In this document: piece after piece, positions 47,901 to 56,790 of the stretch
How positions within the stretch are numbered: the stretch's first letter is position 1
Layout: each line of letters opens with the position of its first letter
DNA from: Anthopleura xanthogrammica
Taxonomy: Eukaryota > Cnidaria > Anthozoa > Actiniaria > Actiniidae
Assembly (NCBI GenBank): GCA_964019055.1
Contig: OZ025207.1
Location: forward strand, 25,825,617 to 25,889,616
Length of the DNA: 64,000 bases
Direction: 5' to 3'
Notes under the pieces: generated by a model
Database searches by the model: none
Told to the model about the DNA's origin: nothing
The model's input: the letters and a program-made list of their open reading frames with translations, nothing else
Position numbers and translations under genes: made by a program

Positions 47901-48799
47901 TCAAAGAATCCCCCTGGTTGAAGAAATACATAGATTTAAATACCCACTTAAGGACCAACGCAACGAATGATTTCGAGAAGGATTTCTTCAAACTCATGAA
48001 CAACTCTGTCTTTGGGAAGACTATGGAAAACATTCGCAATCGACGAGACATACGGTTGGTGATAAATGAGAAGCAGGCGAATAAGCTAAGCTGTAAGCCT
48101 AATTTCATGGCAGCCAAGATATTCTCAGAACGATTAGCTGCGATCCACATGAGAAGAACACACTTAGAGTACAACAAACCCATTTACCTAGGAATGTCTA
48201 TCTTAGACTTATCCAAGAGGTTCATGTATGACTTCCACTATAACTATGTGAAGGAAAAATATGGTGACGAAGCAACTCTCCTTTACACCGATACTGATAG
48301 TCTGATCTACGAAATTTATACGGATGACTTTTATGAGGACATAGAAGGGGACATTGAAAGGTTGTTTGATACGAGCAACTACCCCAAAGACCATAGGGAG
48401 ATAAGAAAAAGAGTCAACAAAAAAGTAATAGGGATGATGAAGGACGAAACAGCTGGAGAACAAATCACGGAATTCATAACCTTGAGAGCAAAGCTGTATT
48501 GTTTCATGACAGAGGAAGGAAAAGAGGAAAAGAAGTGTAAGGGGGTTAAGAAATGCGTTGTTGAAAGGAGTATCCGGTTTGCGCATTATAAGGATTGCTT
48601 ATTGGGTGGAGAAGAAGTCATGAGAACGATGAGAGTCTTTAGGAGTCGCTTACACGAAATAACTTCAGAAAAGGTCAACAAGATCGCTCTTTCCTCAAAA
48701 GACGACAAACGAGTAATTCTGCAGGAAGATCCTATCATAACCTATGCCCACGGTCGCTACATCGATGAGCTAGCTTTTAAAGACACTATTCGGTGGTAG
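44915..48799 (+). pseudogene. polB: Protein-primed family B DNA polymerase of Polinton, interrupted
   Basis: Replicates the element genome. The largest intact stretch (45965-48799, 944 residues) shows a CxxC...H...C finger near residues 80-99, Exo I YADFE at 133-137, an endonuclease VII-like zinc site C234-x2-C237...DHDH...NKC264, Exo II FHNLAGYD at 278-285, Exo III YHDLYLKTD at 436-444, polymerase motif A YLDANNLYGW at 539, motif B FFKLMNNSVFGKT at 674, and motif C YTDTDS at 774-779; all catalytic Asp are present. The N-terminal part is broken by in-frame TGA codons at 45026-45028 and 45203-45205 and by a 226-bp MITE (45645-45870). Intact length would be about 1200 residues, usual for Polinton polymerases. 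The 3' end overlaps the convergent integrase by about 40 bp. Start chosen at 44915 by the upstream motif. Confidence 0.92.
45645..45870. mobile_element. 226-bp MITE inserted in polB
   Basis: Terminal inverted repeats of about 45 bp (CTGTCCTTCTACTCTAACCG at the left, its complement at the right), bordered by a TA duplication at 45643-45644 and 45871-45872, so Tc1/mariner-like targeting. No coding capacity. Confidence 0.95.
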
Positions 48800-49745
48800 T
48801 TCGTGTCCTCAGGAATCACCTGTAACTCCTCCCTAACAAAAGAACGCTTAGGAGCTCCTTCGGAAAGATAGTAAAGCACGGGTTGATTAGGAGTGATGGT
48901 TGCGCGTGATAGGTCATAATCTTCTAAAGCCCAAATGGGATCAGTAGCACGTCGTTGACCACCCTCCTCTTCCCCCGCAGCATATAAGTATCGAACACTC
49001 ACCCCTGCAGGGAGCCTATTTTCTTTCAATCCCACAGGTCTTTTGTACATAGGATTCTTCGTCTCAACGGACTCTGACTTTATTGCATTGCTTGCTGTTT
49101 TCCCAATAATCCTCTTGACTCCGTTGTTAATAGATCGTATCACATCAGGGAGTCGTTCCACCCATTCTCGTGATCTCCCCTCTTCCATAATCATCTCTTG
49201 AGCATACTGATGACTAAACAACTTTTCAGCTAGTGTTCGATTAGCACGCTCCACGAGGGATTGTGCTCTATGATTTCCAGCTTCTGATCTTTGAACTTTT
49301 ATCACACGTTTCTTCATAACTTTCGTGACTTGTCCCATGAATTCTGTTCCTGGGTCAACCATTAGTGTTCCAGGCCAACTTAATGACCTAGAATAAATAC
49401 TATCGAAGGCCCTAGATATTCCTGCGGAGTATTTCGTAGTCAGAGGTTCCGCATCCACGTACCTAGAAGCAATATCCACCACCACGAGAGCATACTTATA
49501 CGTCTTTCTCTTTACGACATCATGAAGTCTGCTTGATGGATCTCATTGGGGGTAGAAATGTTCCAATGAAATCTGGGGATGTAGGTGGGAGGGGGGAGAT
49601 ATATTTGCCATAAGGCTTGTTTAATGAGCCACTTTCTTGTCATCTCTTCAGAAATGCCCGTCGCTTCGGATAGTTTCGAAATCGCCGAATATCCCTTCCA
49701 ATATCCTTCAGTTGAATAATAAGTGTTTGAAAGCTTTTCCTCCAT
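48757..49745 (-). pseudogene. Retroviral-type (rve) integrase of Polinton, frameshifted
   Basis: Catalyses insertion of the element. The N-terminal segment (49745-49512) ends shortly after the first catalytic Asp in NEIHQADF; the reading then shifts frame, and the rest continues to 48757. In the second segment the catalytic core shows VVDIASRY, VDPGTEFMG (second Asp, residue 44) and SLVERANRTLAE (Glu, residue 79), spacing about 35 as in DDE integrases. The C-terminal third is Arg/Trp-rich and typical of Polinton integrases. It is on the strand opposite to its neighbours, tail-to-tail with polB and divergent from the capsid gene. One frameshift near 49512 is the only lesion I see. Confidence 0.9.
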
Positions 49746-49789
49746 AGTATCTAAGAGAGTAACTAGTTATTACATAAATAAGAAAAAGA

Positions 49790-50004
49790 ATGTCGCAAGC
49801 AATCTCAGAAAAACTCAACGTATATAGACCTTATAGACAAGCCTTTGGACTCAAAGCAGAGAAGAATATTCATCGCGTAAGCTTTAGCCCAGCCACAGCT
49901 GATCCTGGACGAAAGTTGTTAGTTCACATACCCAAGTTACCGGATAACGTTGTTATTGTCCCTGGAAGTGTGGCACTCCTGGTGGATCTCTCTTTGAAGG
50001 ATGG
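49790..50004 (+). pseudogene. Major capsid protein, 5' part (split by LTR retrotransposon)
   Basis: First 71 codons of the capsid gene, starting 19 bases after ACATAAATAAG-type A/T-rich sequence. It breaks exactly at the retrotransposon target site GATGG (50000-50004). Divergent from the integrase, with 44 bp between starts. See 54372-55404 for the remainder. Confidence 0.8.
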
Positions 50005-50139
50005 TGTAGTGTCGGGGTCCCTGTGTATGGGATATATTATGGTATGTATCGGAGAGAGAAAGCACATGGGATAATAAAGCGAGCTTAGATGCGTTGAACC
50101 AAGACTTAAATGCGTTGTTTATTGTCCATAAGTACTACA
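50005..50139 (+). repeat. 5' LTR
   Basis: 135 bp, TG...CA bounded. Very short for Ty3/gypsy. Contains GGGATAATAAAG, a plausible poly(A)/TATA-like region. Confidence 0.97.
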
Positions 50140-50172
50140 ATTGGCGACGAGGATTAAAACAATCTACGAGAC

Positions 50173-51672
50173 ATGTCTTCAATCATGGAAATCGGAAATA
50201 TCGCGCCGTTTGACTGCAAAAGCAACCCGACGAGCGTGGGGCCTCGCTGGAAGCGTTGGAAACGGTCGTTTGAGTTTTTTTTAGTGGCAAAAGGCGTCGA
50301 AAAGGATCCACAACGGAAGGCACTACTTCTCCACTGTGCTGGCTCTGATGTGCAGGATATCTACCACACTCTAACAGACCCTGGACCAGTTGGCGAAGAC
50401 GATAAAGAATACGACAAAGCAATGCGTACGTTGGACCATTATTTCGCGCCACAAGTCAACGTGCCGTTTGAGAGACACCAGTTTCGCCAAGCTAACCAAG
50501 AAGAGTCAGAAACTGTTGATCAATTCGTCACAAGATTGTTTCAACTCACTGAAAATTGCGATTTTGGCGATAAAAAATCTGAACACATCCGTGATCAGTT
50601 AATCGATAAGTGCCGGTCGCATAGTTTACGGAAAAAACTACTGGAAGCTGGTGGCTTATTGACCCTAAAACGAGCACAAGAACTAGCCAGAGCAATGGAA
50701 GCGGCAGAGAGACAGGCGAAGTCCATCGAAAGTGACCAAAGACCACCTGAACAAGTTAACAACATAGGAAAACAAGTCAGCATGAAGCCAGGGAGCTGCT
50801 ACAGTTGTGGTCTGAGGGGACACTACAGGAATGACCCGGAGTGCAAGGCAAGGTCAGCCACTTGCAACAACTGTAAAAGGACCGGACACTTTGCCAAGTG
50901 TTGCCGCTCAAAACCCACCGAACCAAAACCAATCAATACCAAACGCTATGTTCGCTCTGTCACTGAAGAGGAAGAGAGAGACTATGCCTTTGCTGTGACT
51001 CCCAATGATAAAACAACACCCAAAATTAACATCAACCTGGGAGGAGTACAGCTCAGGAATGTTCTGATAGACTCAGGATCAACATGCAACATAGTGTGCA
51101 GGGATACCTGGATAGAGCTAAAGCGAGAAAGAATCGTGTGTCGTTCAAGGAAAACAAACAAGCGTCTGTTTGCCTATGGAACAGAGGAGCCATTAAGTGT
51201 TGTGGGAGAGTTTGATGCTGAAATGTGCTATCAAGGAAAGTGCTGTACAGCAACCTTTGTTGTCGTGGAGGACAAGGCATGCCCTATACTTGGTCGTCAA
51301 ACTTGCGAAGAGCTAGGGGTCTTAAAGATCATGGTCAACAACATTCAGGAACAATCCTTATTAGATGAATTTTCAGAGTGTTGCAGCGGAGTCGGGAAAC
51401 TGAAAGATTATTCAGCCAAGCTACACGTTGACGAGACTATCAAGCCTGTAGCTCAAAAACAAAGGCCCATACCGTTTGGCCTGAGAGAAAAGGTGGAAGC
51501 CAAGCTTGATGAACTGGTCAGCGAAGACATCATCGAGCCTGTTGAAGGCCCAACACCTTGGGTAAGCCCAGTCGTGGTTGTTCCAAAGTCAGGGGGTGAC
51601 ATAAGACTGTGTGTAGACATGAGGAAAGCTAATGAGGCAATTATCCGTGAATGCACCCCATACCCACAGTAG
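50173..51672 (+). CDS. Gag, aspartic protease and start of reverse transcriptase of the LTR retrotransposon
   Basis: 499 residues. Gag forms the particle; a retrotransposon Gag domain occupies about 25-185, two zinc knuckles lie at about 209-244 (CYSCGLRGHYRNDPEC and CNNCKRTGHFAKCC), and the aspartic protease active site DSGST is at 300-304. The last 80 residues are the fingers of the reverse transcriptase (WVSPVVVVPKSGGDIRLCVD). The frame ends at a TAG within the RT domain, and the rest of Pol continues in another frame from 51651. Since the break is inside a conserved domain rather than between Gag and Pol, it is a mutation rather than programmed frameshifting. Confidence 0.93.
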   Translation: MSSIMEIGNIAPFDCKSNPTSVGPRWKRWKRSFEFFLVAKGVEKDPQRKALLLHCAGSDVQDIYHTLTDPGPVGEDDKEYDKAMRTLDHYFAPQVNVPFERHQFRQANQEESETVDQFVTRLFQLTENCDFGDKKSEHIRDQLIDKCRSHSLRKKLLEAGGLLTLKRAQELARAMEAAERQAKSIESDQRPPEQVNNIGKQVSMKPGSCYSCGLRGHYRNDPECKARSATCNNCKRTGHFAKCCRSKPTEPKPINTKRYVRSVTEEEERDYAFAVTPNDKTTPKININLGGVQLRNVLIDSGSTCNIVCRDTWIELKRERIVCRSRKTNKRLFAYGTEEPLSVVGEFDAEMCYQGKCCTATFVVVEDKACPILGRQTCEELGVLKIMVNNIQEQSLLDEFSECCSGVGKLKDYSAKLHVDETIKPVAQKQRPIPFGLREKVEAKLDELVSEDIIEPVEGPTPWVSPVVVVPKSGGDIRLCVDMRKANEAIIRECTPYPQ

Positions 51673-54020
51673 ATGAGGTTTTGTATAACATCAATGGAAG
51701 CAAAGTGTTCAGCAAACTTGACCTAAAATGGGGGTTCCACCAGATAGAGTTAGAAGAGGAGTCCAGGAATATTACCACCTTCATAACACATAAGGGACTG
51801 TTTAGATACAAGAGACTCATGTTTGGTATAAGCTCTGCACCAGAACTGTACCAACATATAATCCAACAGGTTCTAGTTGGTGTTGACGGCGCTTATAACA
51901 TTCACGACGACATAATTGTGTATGGAAGTACAGTGGAAGAGCACGACCAAAGACTACGAGAAACACTCAATCGCATCAGAGAGAAAGGCCTCACACTAAA
52001 CAAAGAAAAATGCCTGCTGGGAATGCCAGAACTGACCTTTATGGGATATTTGCTCTCCCAAAAGGGTATCGGTCCCACGGAATCAAGAGTAGAGGCGGTA
52101 GCCAGTGCAAAAGAGCCCCAAAACGCAGGAGAAGTTCGCAGCTTTCTTGGACTTGTGAATTTTAGCGCACGATTTGTACCCAACCTAGCTACTACAGCAG
52201 AACCCCTTCGCAGACTTACCAAGAAAGGAACACCATTCCATTGGAATAATGTACATCAAAGGGCATTTGACACACTTAAGAGTGATTTAGCCAATTCTGA
52301 AACCCTGGCGTACTTTGATAGGAATGCTGAAGAGACCAAACTTACTGCAGATGCAAGTCCAGTAGGCCTCGGTGCCGTCCTCACCCAAGTAAAGAATGGA
52401 GTCGAGCGAGTCGTAGCCTATGCCAGCCGGAGTCTCACAGAGGTTGAACAGAGATACTCTCAGACAGAAAAGGAGGCCCTAGGAATCGTGTGGGCTTGTG
52501 AAAGGTTCAACATGTACTTATACGGAGTGGAGTTTACGCTCTTGACAGACCACAAACCACTTGAGACCATCTACACCACCAAGTCACCAATTCCAGCACG
52601 GATCGAAAGGTGGGTACTGCGACTCCAACCCTATAACTTCACTGTGAAGTACATACCAGGAGATAGTAACATAGCAGATTCATTGTCACGGCTATCCAAC
52701 ACCAAGGGACTGTGCGTAAACTCAGATGCTGAAGAATATATTCGCTATGTCGCTGAGATGGCCACACCAAATGCAATGACCATCCAAGAAATCGTAGAAG
52801 AATCAGCTTGTAATCCTGAGATAGTAAGACTGAGACTATGCATATCAACGGGGGAGTGGGATAACATCCCCTCCCAGTACAAAGCAGTGACAAATGAACT
52901 TTCCACCTTAGGTAAGTTAGTACTAAGGGGAACGCGACTAGTTATACCCACAACATTACGCAGCCGAGCCGTTCAATTAGCACACGAGGGACATCAGGGA
53001 GTTGTCAAGACGAAACAAAGATTGCGCACCAAGCTATGGTGGCCCGGAATGGATAAAGAGGCAGAAGACAAGTGCAAAGTTTGCCATGGCTGTCAACTTG
53101 TTGGCCAGCCAACCCCGCCAGAGCCACTAAAGCCCACTGCATTCCCAAGTCAACCCTGGCAGTACTTGGCTGCTGACCTGATGGGTCCACTCCCATCAGG
53201 GGAATATTTTTTTGTTGTTGTTGATTTTTTTAGCAGATACTTTGAGGTTGACATCATGAGGTCTACGACAGCTACAAAGGTCATTGAGAGCCTCGACAAG
53301 ATCTTCTGTACTCATGGCCTTCCTGCAACCCTGAGGACTGACAACGGTCCCCAATTTGCATCAGAGGAGTTCAAGTCATACCTAGGAGAGAACGGTATAA
53401 GCCACAGTACGTCAACACCACTATGGCCTCAGGCAAACGGTGAAGTAGAGCGACAAAATCGAAGCCTTCTCAAGATCTTAAAGATTGCCCATGCAGAAAA
53501 GAAGGACATGCAGGCTGAACTAAGGAAGTTTCTTATGGCTTACAGGACAACACCACACAGTAGCACAGGTATCACCCCAAGCAAACTGCTATTCAATAGA
53601 GAAATGAAGTCAAAACTACCCCAGCTGACAGATCTATCTACCCAAATGTATGCTGAGGCAAAAGACAAAGACTCTGAGTCCAAACAAAAGAGGGTGGACT
53701 ACGCTGATGCTAGACGAGGTGCAAGGGGGAATGATATTGTGCCAGGAGATACTGTCCTACTAAAACAGAGAAAGGCAAATAAGCTGACCACTACATTTGA
53801 GGACGAACAGTATGAAGTCACAAGCAAGAGTGGGAGTGAGGTTGTAGTCACATCACCTGAAGGAGTAGACTACAGGAGAAATGTTACAGAGGTCAAAAGA
53901 TATCTTCAGGATGCTGACCTTGAGGCTGACACACCCGTCGTCGAAGAGCCGCCACCTCCAACAAGACCTTCGAGAGAGACGAAAGTCCCAGGACACTTGA
54001 AAGACTATGTGCTAACATAG
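51651..54020 (+). CDS. Pol: reverse transcriptase, RNase H, integrase (frameshifted from upstream)
   Basis: 789 residues continuing RT after the frame break. RT palm contains FSKLDLKWGFHQI and the catalytic box as IHDD (84-87) instead of YxDD, a variant frequent in K02A2.6-like Ty3/gypsy lineages. RNase H has TADASPVGLGAVL and TDHKPLETI. Integrase has the HxxH...CxxC finger (HEGHQG...CKVCHGC) and the DDE core with Asp about 509, Asp about 564 (RTDNGPQF) and Glu about 600 (GEVERQN). The C-terminus is Pro-rich. No chromodomain or envelope. Ends 211 bp before the 3' LTR. Confidence 0.95.
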   Translation: MHPIPTVDEVLYNINGSKVFSKLDLKWGFHQIELEEESRNITTFITHKGLFRYKRLMFGISSAPELYQHIIQQVLVGVDGAYNIHDDIIVYGSTVEEHDQRLRETLNRIREKGLTLNKEKCLLGMPELTFMGYLLSQKGIGPTESRVEAVASAKEPQNAGEVRSFLGLVNFSARFVPNLATTAEPLRRLTKKGTPFHWNNVHQRAFDTLKSDLANSETLAYFDRNAEETKLTADASPVGLGAVLTQVKNGVERVVAYASRSLTEVEQRYSQTEKEALGIVWACERFNMYLYGVEFTLLTDHKPLETIYTTKSPIPARIERWVLRLQPYNFTVKYIPGDSNIADSLSRLSNTKGLCVNSDAEEYIRYVAEMATPNAMTIQEIVEESACNPEIVRLRLCISTGEWDNIPSQYKAVTNELSTLGKLVLRGTRLVIPTTLRSRAVQLAHEGHQGVVKTKQRLRTKLWWPGMDKEAEDKCKVCHGCQLVGQPTPPEPLKPTAFPSQPWQYLAADLMGPLPSGEYFFVVVDFFSRYFEVDIMRSTTATKVIESLDKIFCTHGLPATLRTDNGPQFASEEFKSYLGENGISHSTSTPLWPQANGEVERQNRSLLKILKIAHAEKKDMQAELRKFLMAYRTTPHSSTGITPSKLLFNREMKSKLPQLTDLSTQMYAEAKDKDSESKQKRVDYADARRGARGNDIVPGDTVLLKQRKANKLTTTFEDEQYEVTSKSGSEVVVTSPEGVDYRRNVTEVKRYLQDADLEADTPVVEEPPPPTRPSRETKVPGHLKDYVLT

Positions 54021-54231
54021 TAAACACTAGTCATTGTTATATGTTGTTCCAGTTGTTGCCCAAATTTGCTGGCAAATTATCAGACATTTGTTCCATGAAC
54101 ATTATTGAGGAATATTATCCTAGTTTAGGAACGTTACTGAACATTGCCTAGTTTACTGGCAAATACTTTAGACACTTATATTGTGGACATTTTGATTGTA
54201 TAATAAGCTTTATTGTTAAGAAAGGAGGGGT

Positions 54232-54366
54232 TGTAGTGTCGGGGTCCCTGTGTATGGGATATATTATGGTATGTATCGGAGAGAGAAAGCACATGGGATA
54301 ATAAAGCGAGATAAGATGCGTTGAACCAAGACTTAAATGCGTTGTTTATTGTCCATAAGTACTACA
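54232..54366 (+). repeat. 3' LTR
   Basis: 135 bp; differs from the 5' LTR only within GCGAG(CTTA/ATAA)GATG. Confidence 0.97.
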
Positions 54367-54371
54367 GATGG

Positions 54372-55404
54372 GTCCACCGAAGATGCAAATAAGACTGTTG
54401 TTAATAACCTGGGTAAGAACCTCGTCGAACAGATGAAAGTCACATTTGGTGGAAAGCCAATAGGAGATTTGTTTCGATATGACCTCTACCAAACTTACGG
54501 CGACTTATTCCTCACAAAGAAAGAACGAAAAAATAGGCTAAGAGAAGGGATCTCGTCAGAAAACATGAGGAAACTAAGGACGGCAGCGGGGGACAAGGTC
54601 GAGACTGATGCTGCAGAAGTTGCTTTAGCTAAGGTGTATGGGACACGATACAGGATCCCCATATCCCACACCATCCTCGATTCTCATGAAGTATATTATT
54701 CCAACGGATTAATAGATACCCTACTCTTTCAGTTTACTCTTTCAGGAAGTGCAAAAATCGTAACCTCAGACCAAGCAGACGCTAAGTATACCCTATCCAA
54801 CCTAGAACTAGAGTATGAGACCATTACCAGCGAATATCTCGCAAGTGAAGCATTAAGCAGCTACGAGGTGGGTAGGGGGTTCTACTATGAGAACGTATTG
54901 ATGCATAAGTCTTTCCCCATCGACAAGAAAAAGACCACCGTAATCAACGAACAGATCAACTTACCCCTACGATCGATGACTGGGATCCTAATGCTATTCA
55001 TAGAGCCATATACGGCCTGCGCTAGGGACTCAGAGAAATTCACGAACCCCGGTATTACCAAGGTAGACATCAACGTGAATAGTGTGCCTCATAAGCTGTA
55101 TTCCGATGGCATGATACCAACAGACTTTTGGGAGTCGATCGTGATGCGATATGGATTGACGGACAGCATTACTCCAAAAGAGTTTTACGAGGACAAGTTT
55201 GCCTTGTGGATTGACTTGAGAACTTATCCTGATGGAAATATTCATGGTAATGGACTTGTTTCGGATGCCACGAAAGGAGGGGTGAAGCTCTACATTAAAA
55301 GAACTGCGAGTACGGAAGCTGGGGAAATCACGTGTTACTTGTTTGTTGTAGCTGATGGGTTGGTGGAGTTCGAGCATAGGAACATTAAGCAAAACTGGTA
55401 TTAA
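54372..55404 (+). pseudogene. Major capsid protein (hexon-like double jelly-roll), 3' part
   Basis: Continuation of the capsid gene after the retrotransposon; frame is maintained across the duplicated target, so the insertion is the only break visible. About 343 residues here, giving some 415 in all. Features recalling Polinton/adintovirus capsids: LFRYDLYQTYGD, FTLSGSAKIV, LEYETITSEYLA, LPLRSMTGILMLF, CARDSEKFTNPGITKV, FALWIDLRTYPDGNIHGNG and a beta-strand-rich C-terminus ending in a membrane-free LFVVADGLVEFEH. It is followed after 22 bp by the packaging ATPase, the usual neighbour. Identification rests on pattern recognition and context; structure prediction would settle it. Confidence 0.8.
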
Positions 55405-55405
55405 C

Positions 55406-55425
55406 GTTATGATACAATAAATAAG
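55406..55425 (+). promoter_or_regulatory. A/T-rich leader of the ATPase gene (late-type motif)
   Basis: ACAATAAATAAGGATG; similar ATAAA/AATAA-rich leaders precede the ATGs at 49790, 56076, 56689, 58970, 59795, 60760, 61495 and 62204. Confidence 0.5.
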
Positions 55426-55426
55426 G

Positions 55427-56059
55427 ATGGAGGAACTAAGAGATAAGACGCCCTTTCACTGTATCATAACAGGTCCTACGAATTGTGGAAAGACTCAGTA
55501 TCTAGTAGATACGCTAAAAAATAGTTACAGATATGTGTTCGAATATGTCATACTCATCTGCCCCACTTATGTGGAGAATCTTACTTATCGAGGCTTTGCC
55601 AAAAACGATCCCAGATTCATCATCCTATCACCCAAGGCAGATGACGTGAATGAGATCTGTGATCTACTTTCCAGTTGTAATAAGGTATTTTCAGGACACG
55701 ACACCCTAGTTATTTTGGATGATTGTGCTTTCTCAAAAGAGTTAAAACAAAGGTCGAATGACTTTGTTAGGATGGGACTTTCAGGAAGGCATGATAAGAT
55801 CTCCATTTGGGTCTTAACCCAGCAAATCACCTCCATAGCAAAACCCTTCCGCGAAAATGTTGCGTGTATTATTTCATTCTACAGTCCAAGTCAATCAGCA
55901 AACAGAATACTGTTCCAGGAATTTGGAGGGGGTTTGGATCCCGAAGACAAGAAAGCCTTTATGAAAATACTAAAACCGGAAAAATACTCCAGAGTATGTT
56001 TTTGTTTAAGACATCCCCATCCATCCTACGTTGAGATACCTGGTCTAAACATATATTGA
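55427..56059 (+). CDS. A32-like DNA packaging ATPase, 210 aa
   Basis: HerA/FtsK-superfamily ATPase that pumps genomic DNA into the capsid. Walker A GPTNCGKT at 16-23, Walker B LVILDDC at 94-100, and a WVLTQQ sensor-like motif at 128-133 with the Arg-rich GLSGRHDK before it. Length is normal for Polinton/adintovirus ATPases. Open throughout with no lesion. Starts 22 bp after the capsid stop, preceded by ACAATAAATAAGG, like other genes here. Confidence 0.93.
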   Translation: MEELRDKTPFHCIITGPTNCGKTQYLVDTLKNSYRYVFEYVILICPTYVENLTYRGFAKNDPRFIILSPKADDVNEICDLLSSCNKVFSGHDTLVILDDCAFSKELKQRSNDFVRMGLSGRHDKISIWVLTQQITSIAKPFRENVACIISFYSPSQSANRILFQEFGGGLDPEDKKAFMKILKPEKYSRVCFCLRHPHPSYVEIPGLNIY

Positions 56060-56075
56060 TGATAATAAAATAAGG

Positions 56076-56654
56076 ATGACATCCATTATGGAACAATACG
56101 CTGATGAATCTGTGCCTTCCCAGTTAGAAGAAGTAAAAGCAGAAAAACCTAAGGAAAAGAAGTCCGAGGAGATTGATGAAGAGTTGGAGGAAAAGCGCGA
56201 ACAACTTTCCATGCTTGCTGTGTTAGGAACCATTAGCGAATACACGGGGGCCAAACTAAGTTTAGGAGACATTAAGAAATTACCTCCAAAAGACGTCAAG
56301 AAATATTATAACAGATATCAGACCGCCACGGGGGTTAGGATGACAAATGGGTTAATGAACGTACTCCAAGGAATAGCAGTAGAAATCATCTCACGCATAG
56401 TTCCAATCGATGATAAGAAAGAACTCAACAAAGACTTGCAGGATGATGAATTCCTGAGAGAAAGACTAAGCAACGATGTTGGATATCTTGCGTTGAAAGG
56501 AGGAAGATTCATAGCATTAGCAAATTTCCTTTTCCAATTTGGTAAGCACGTTAAGATAGATGGAAATGTGTTTCTTGAGCCTGCTGAGCAGCTTGTTAAA
56601 GAAGGTGTTGAGCCTGCTGAGCAGCTTGTTAATGAGTATTTAAGCGAGACTTAA
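56076..56654 (+). CDS. Polinton protein of unknown function, 192 aa
   Basis: Acidic Lys/Glu-rich coiled N-terminus (residues 15-45), a central globular helical part (TGAKLSLGDIKKLPPKDVKK) and a duplicated C-terminal unit EPAEQLVKEGV/EPAEQLVNEYL. Starts 16 bp after the ATPase stop with the same AATAAAATAAGG leader. Intact. Not recognised beyond being a usual small gene beside the ATPase. Confidence 0.7.
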   Translation: MTSIMEQYADESVPSQLEEVKAEKPKEKKSEEIDEELEEKREQLSMLAVLGTISEYTGAKLSLGDIKKLPPKDVKKYYNRYQTATGVRMTNGLMNVLQGIAVEIISRIVPIDDKKELNKDLQDDEFLRERLSNDVGYLALKGGRFIALANFLFQFGKHVKIDGNVFLEPAEQLVKEGVEPAEQLVNEYLSET

Positions 56655-56790
56655 GCAAGACTTAAGCATTTGTTGATAAGTAATAAAGATGGCAACAACA
56701 GAAGACGAAGGACGAATTACGAAAGAACCCCAAATGGTCGTTCGAGAAAAAGATCCCAAGAAGGTGGCTGCTGGAAAAAAATTAGCGGAA

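Larger units (their letters stand above)
50005..54366 (+). mobile_element. Ty3/gypsy LTR retrotransposon inserted in the Polinton capsid gene
   Basis: Complete element with 135-bp LTRs (50005-50139 and 54232-54366) beginning TGTAGTGTCGGGG and ending AGTACTACA, differing at two positions. Target duplication GATGG at 50000-50004 and 54367-54371. Primer-binding region starts TTGGCGACGAGG right after the 5' LTR; polypurine tract AAAGGAGGGG precedes the 3' LTR. Internal gag-pro and pol frames follow. LTR identity indicates recent insertion relative to the decayed host Polinton. Confidence 0.97.

Noticed and set aside
48209..48586. 125-codon minus-strand frame
   Set aside because: Antisense shadow of polB motif C region.
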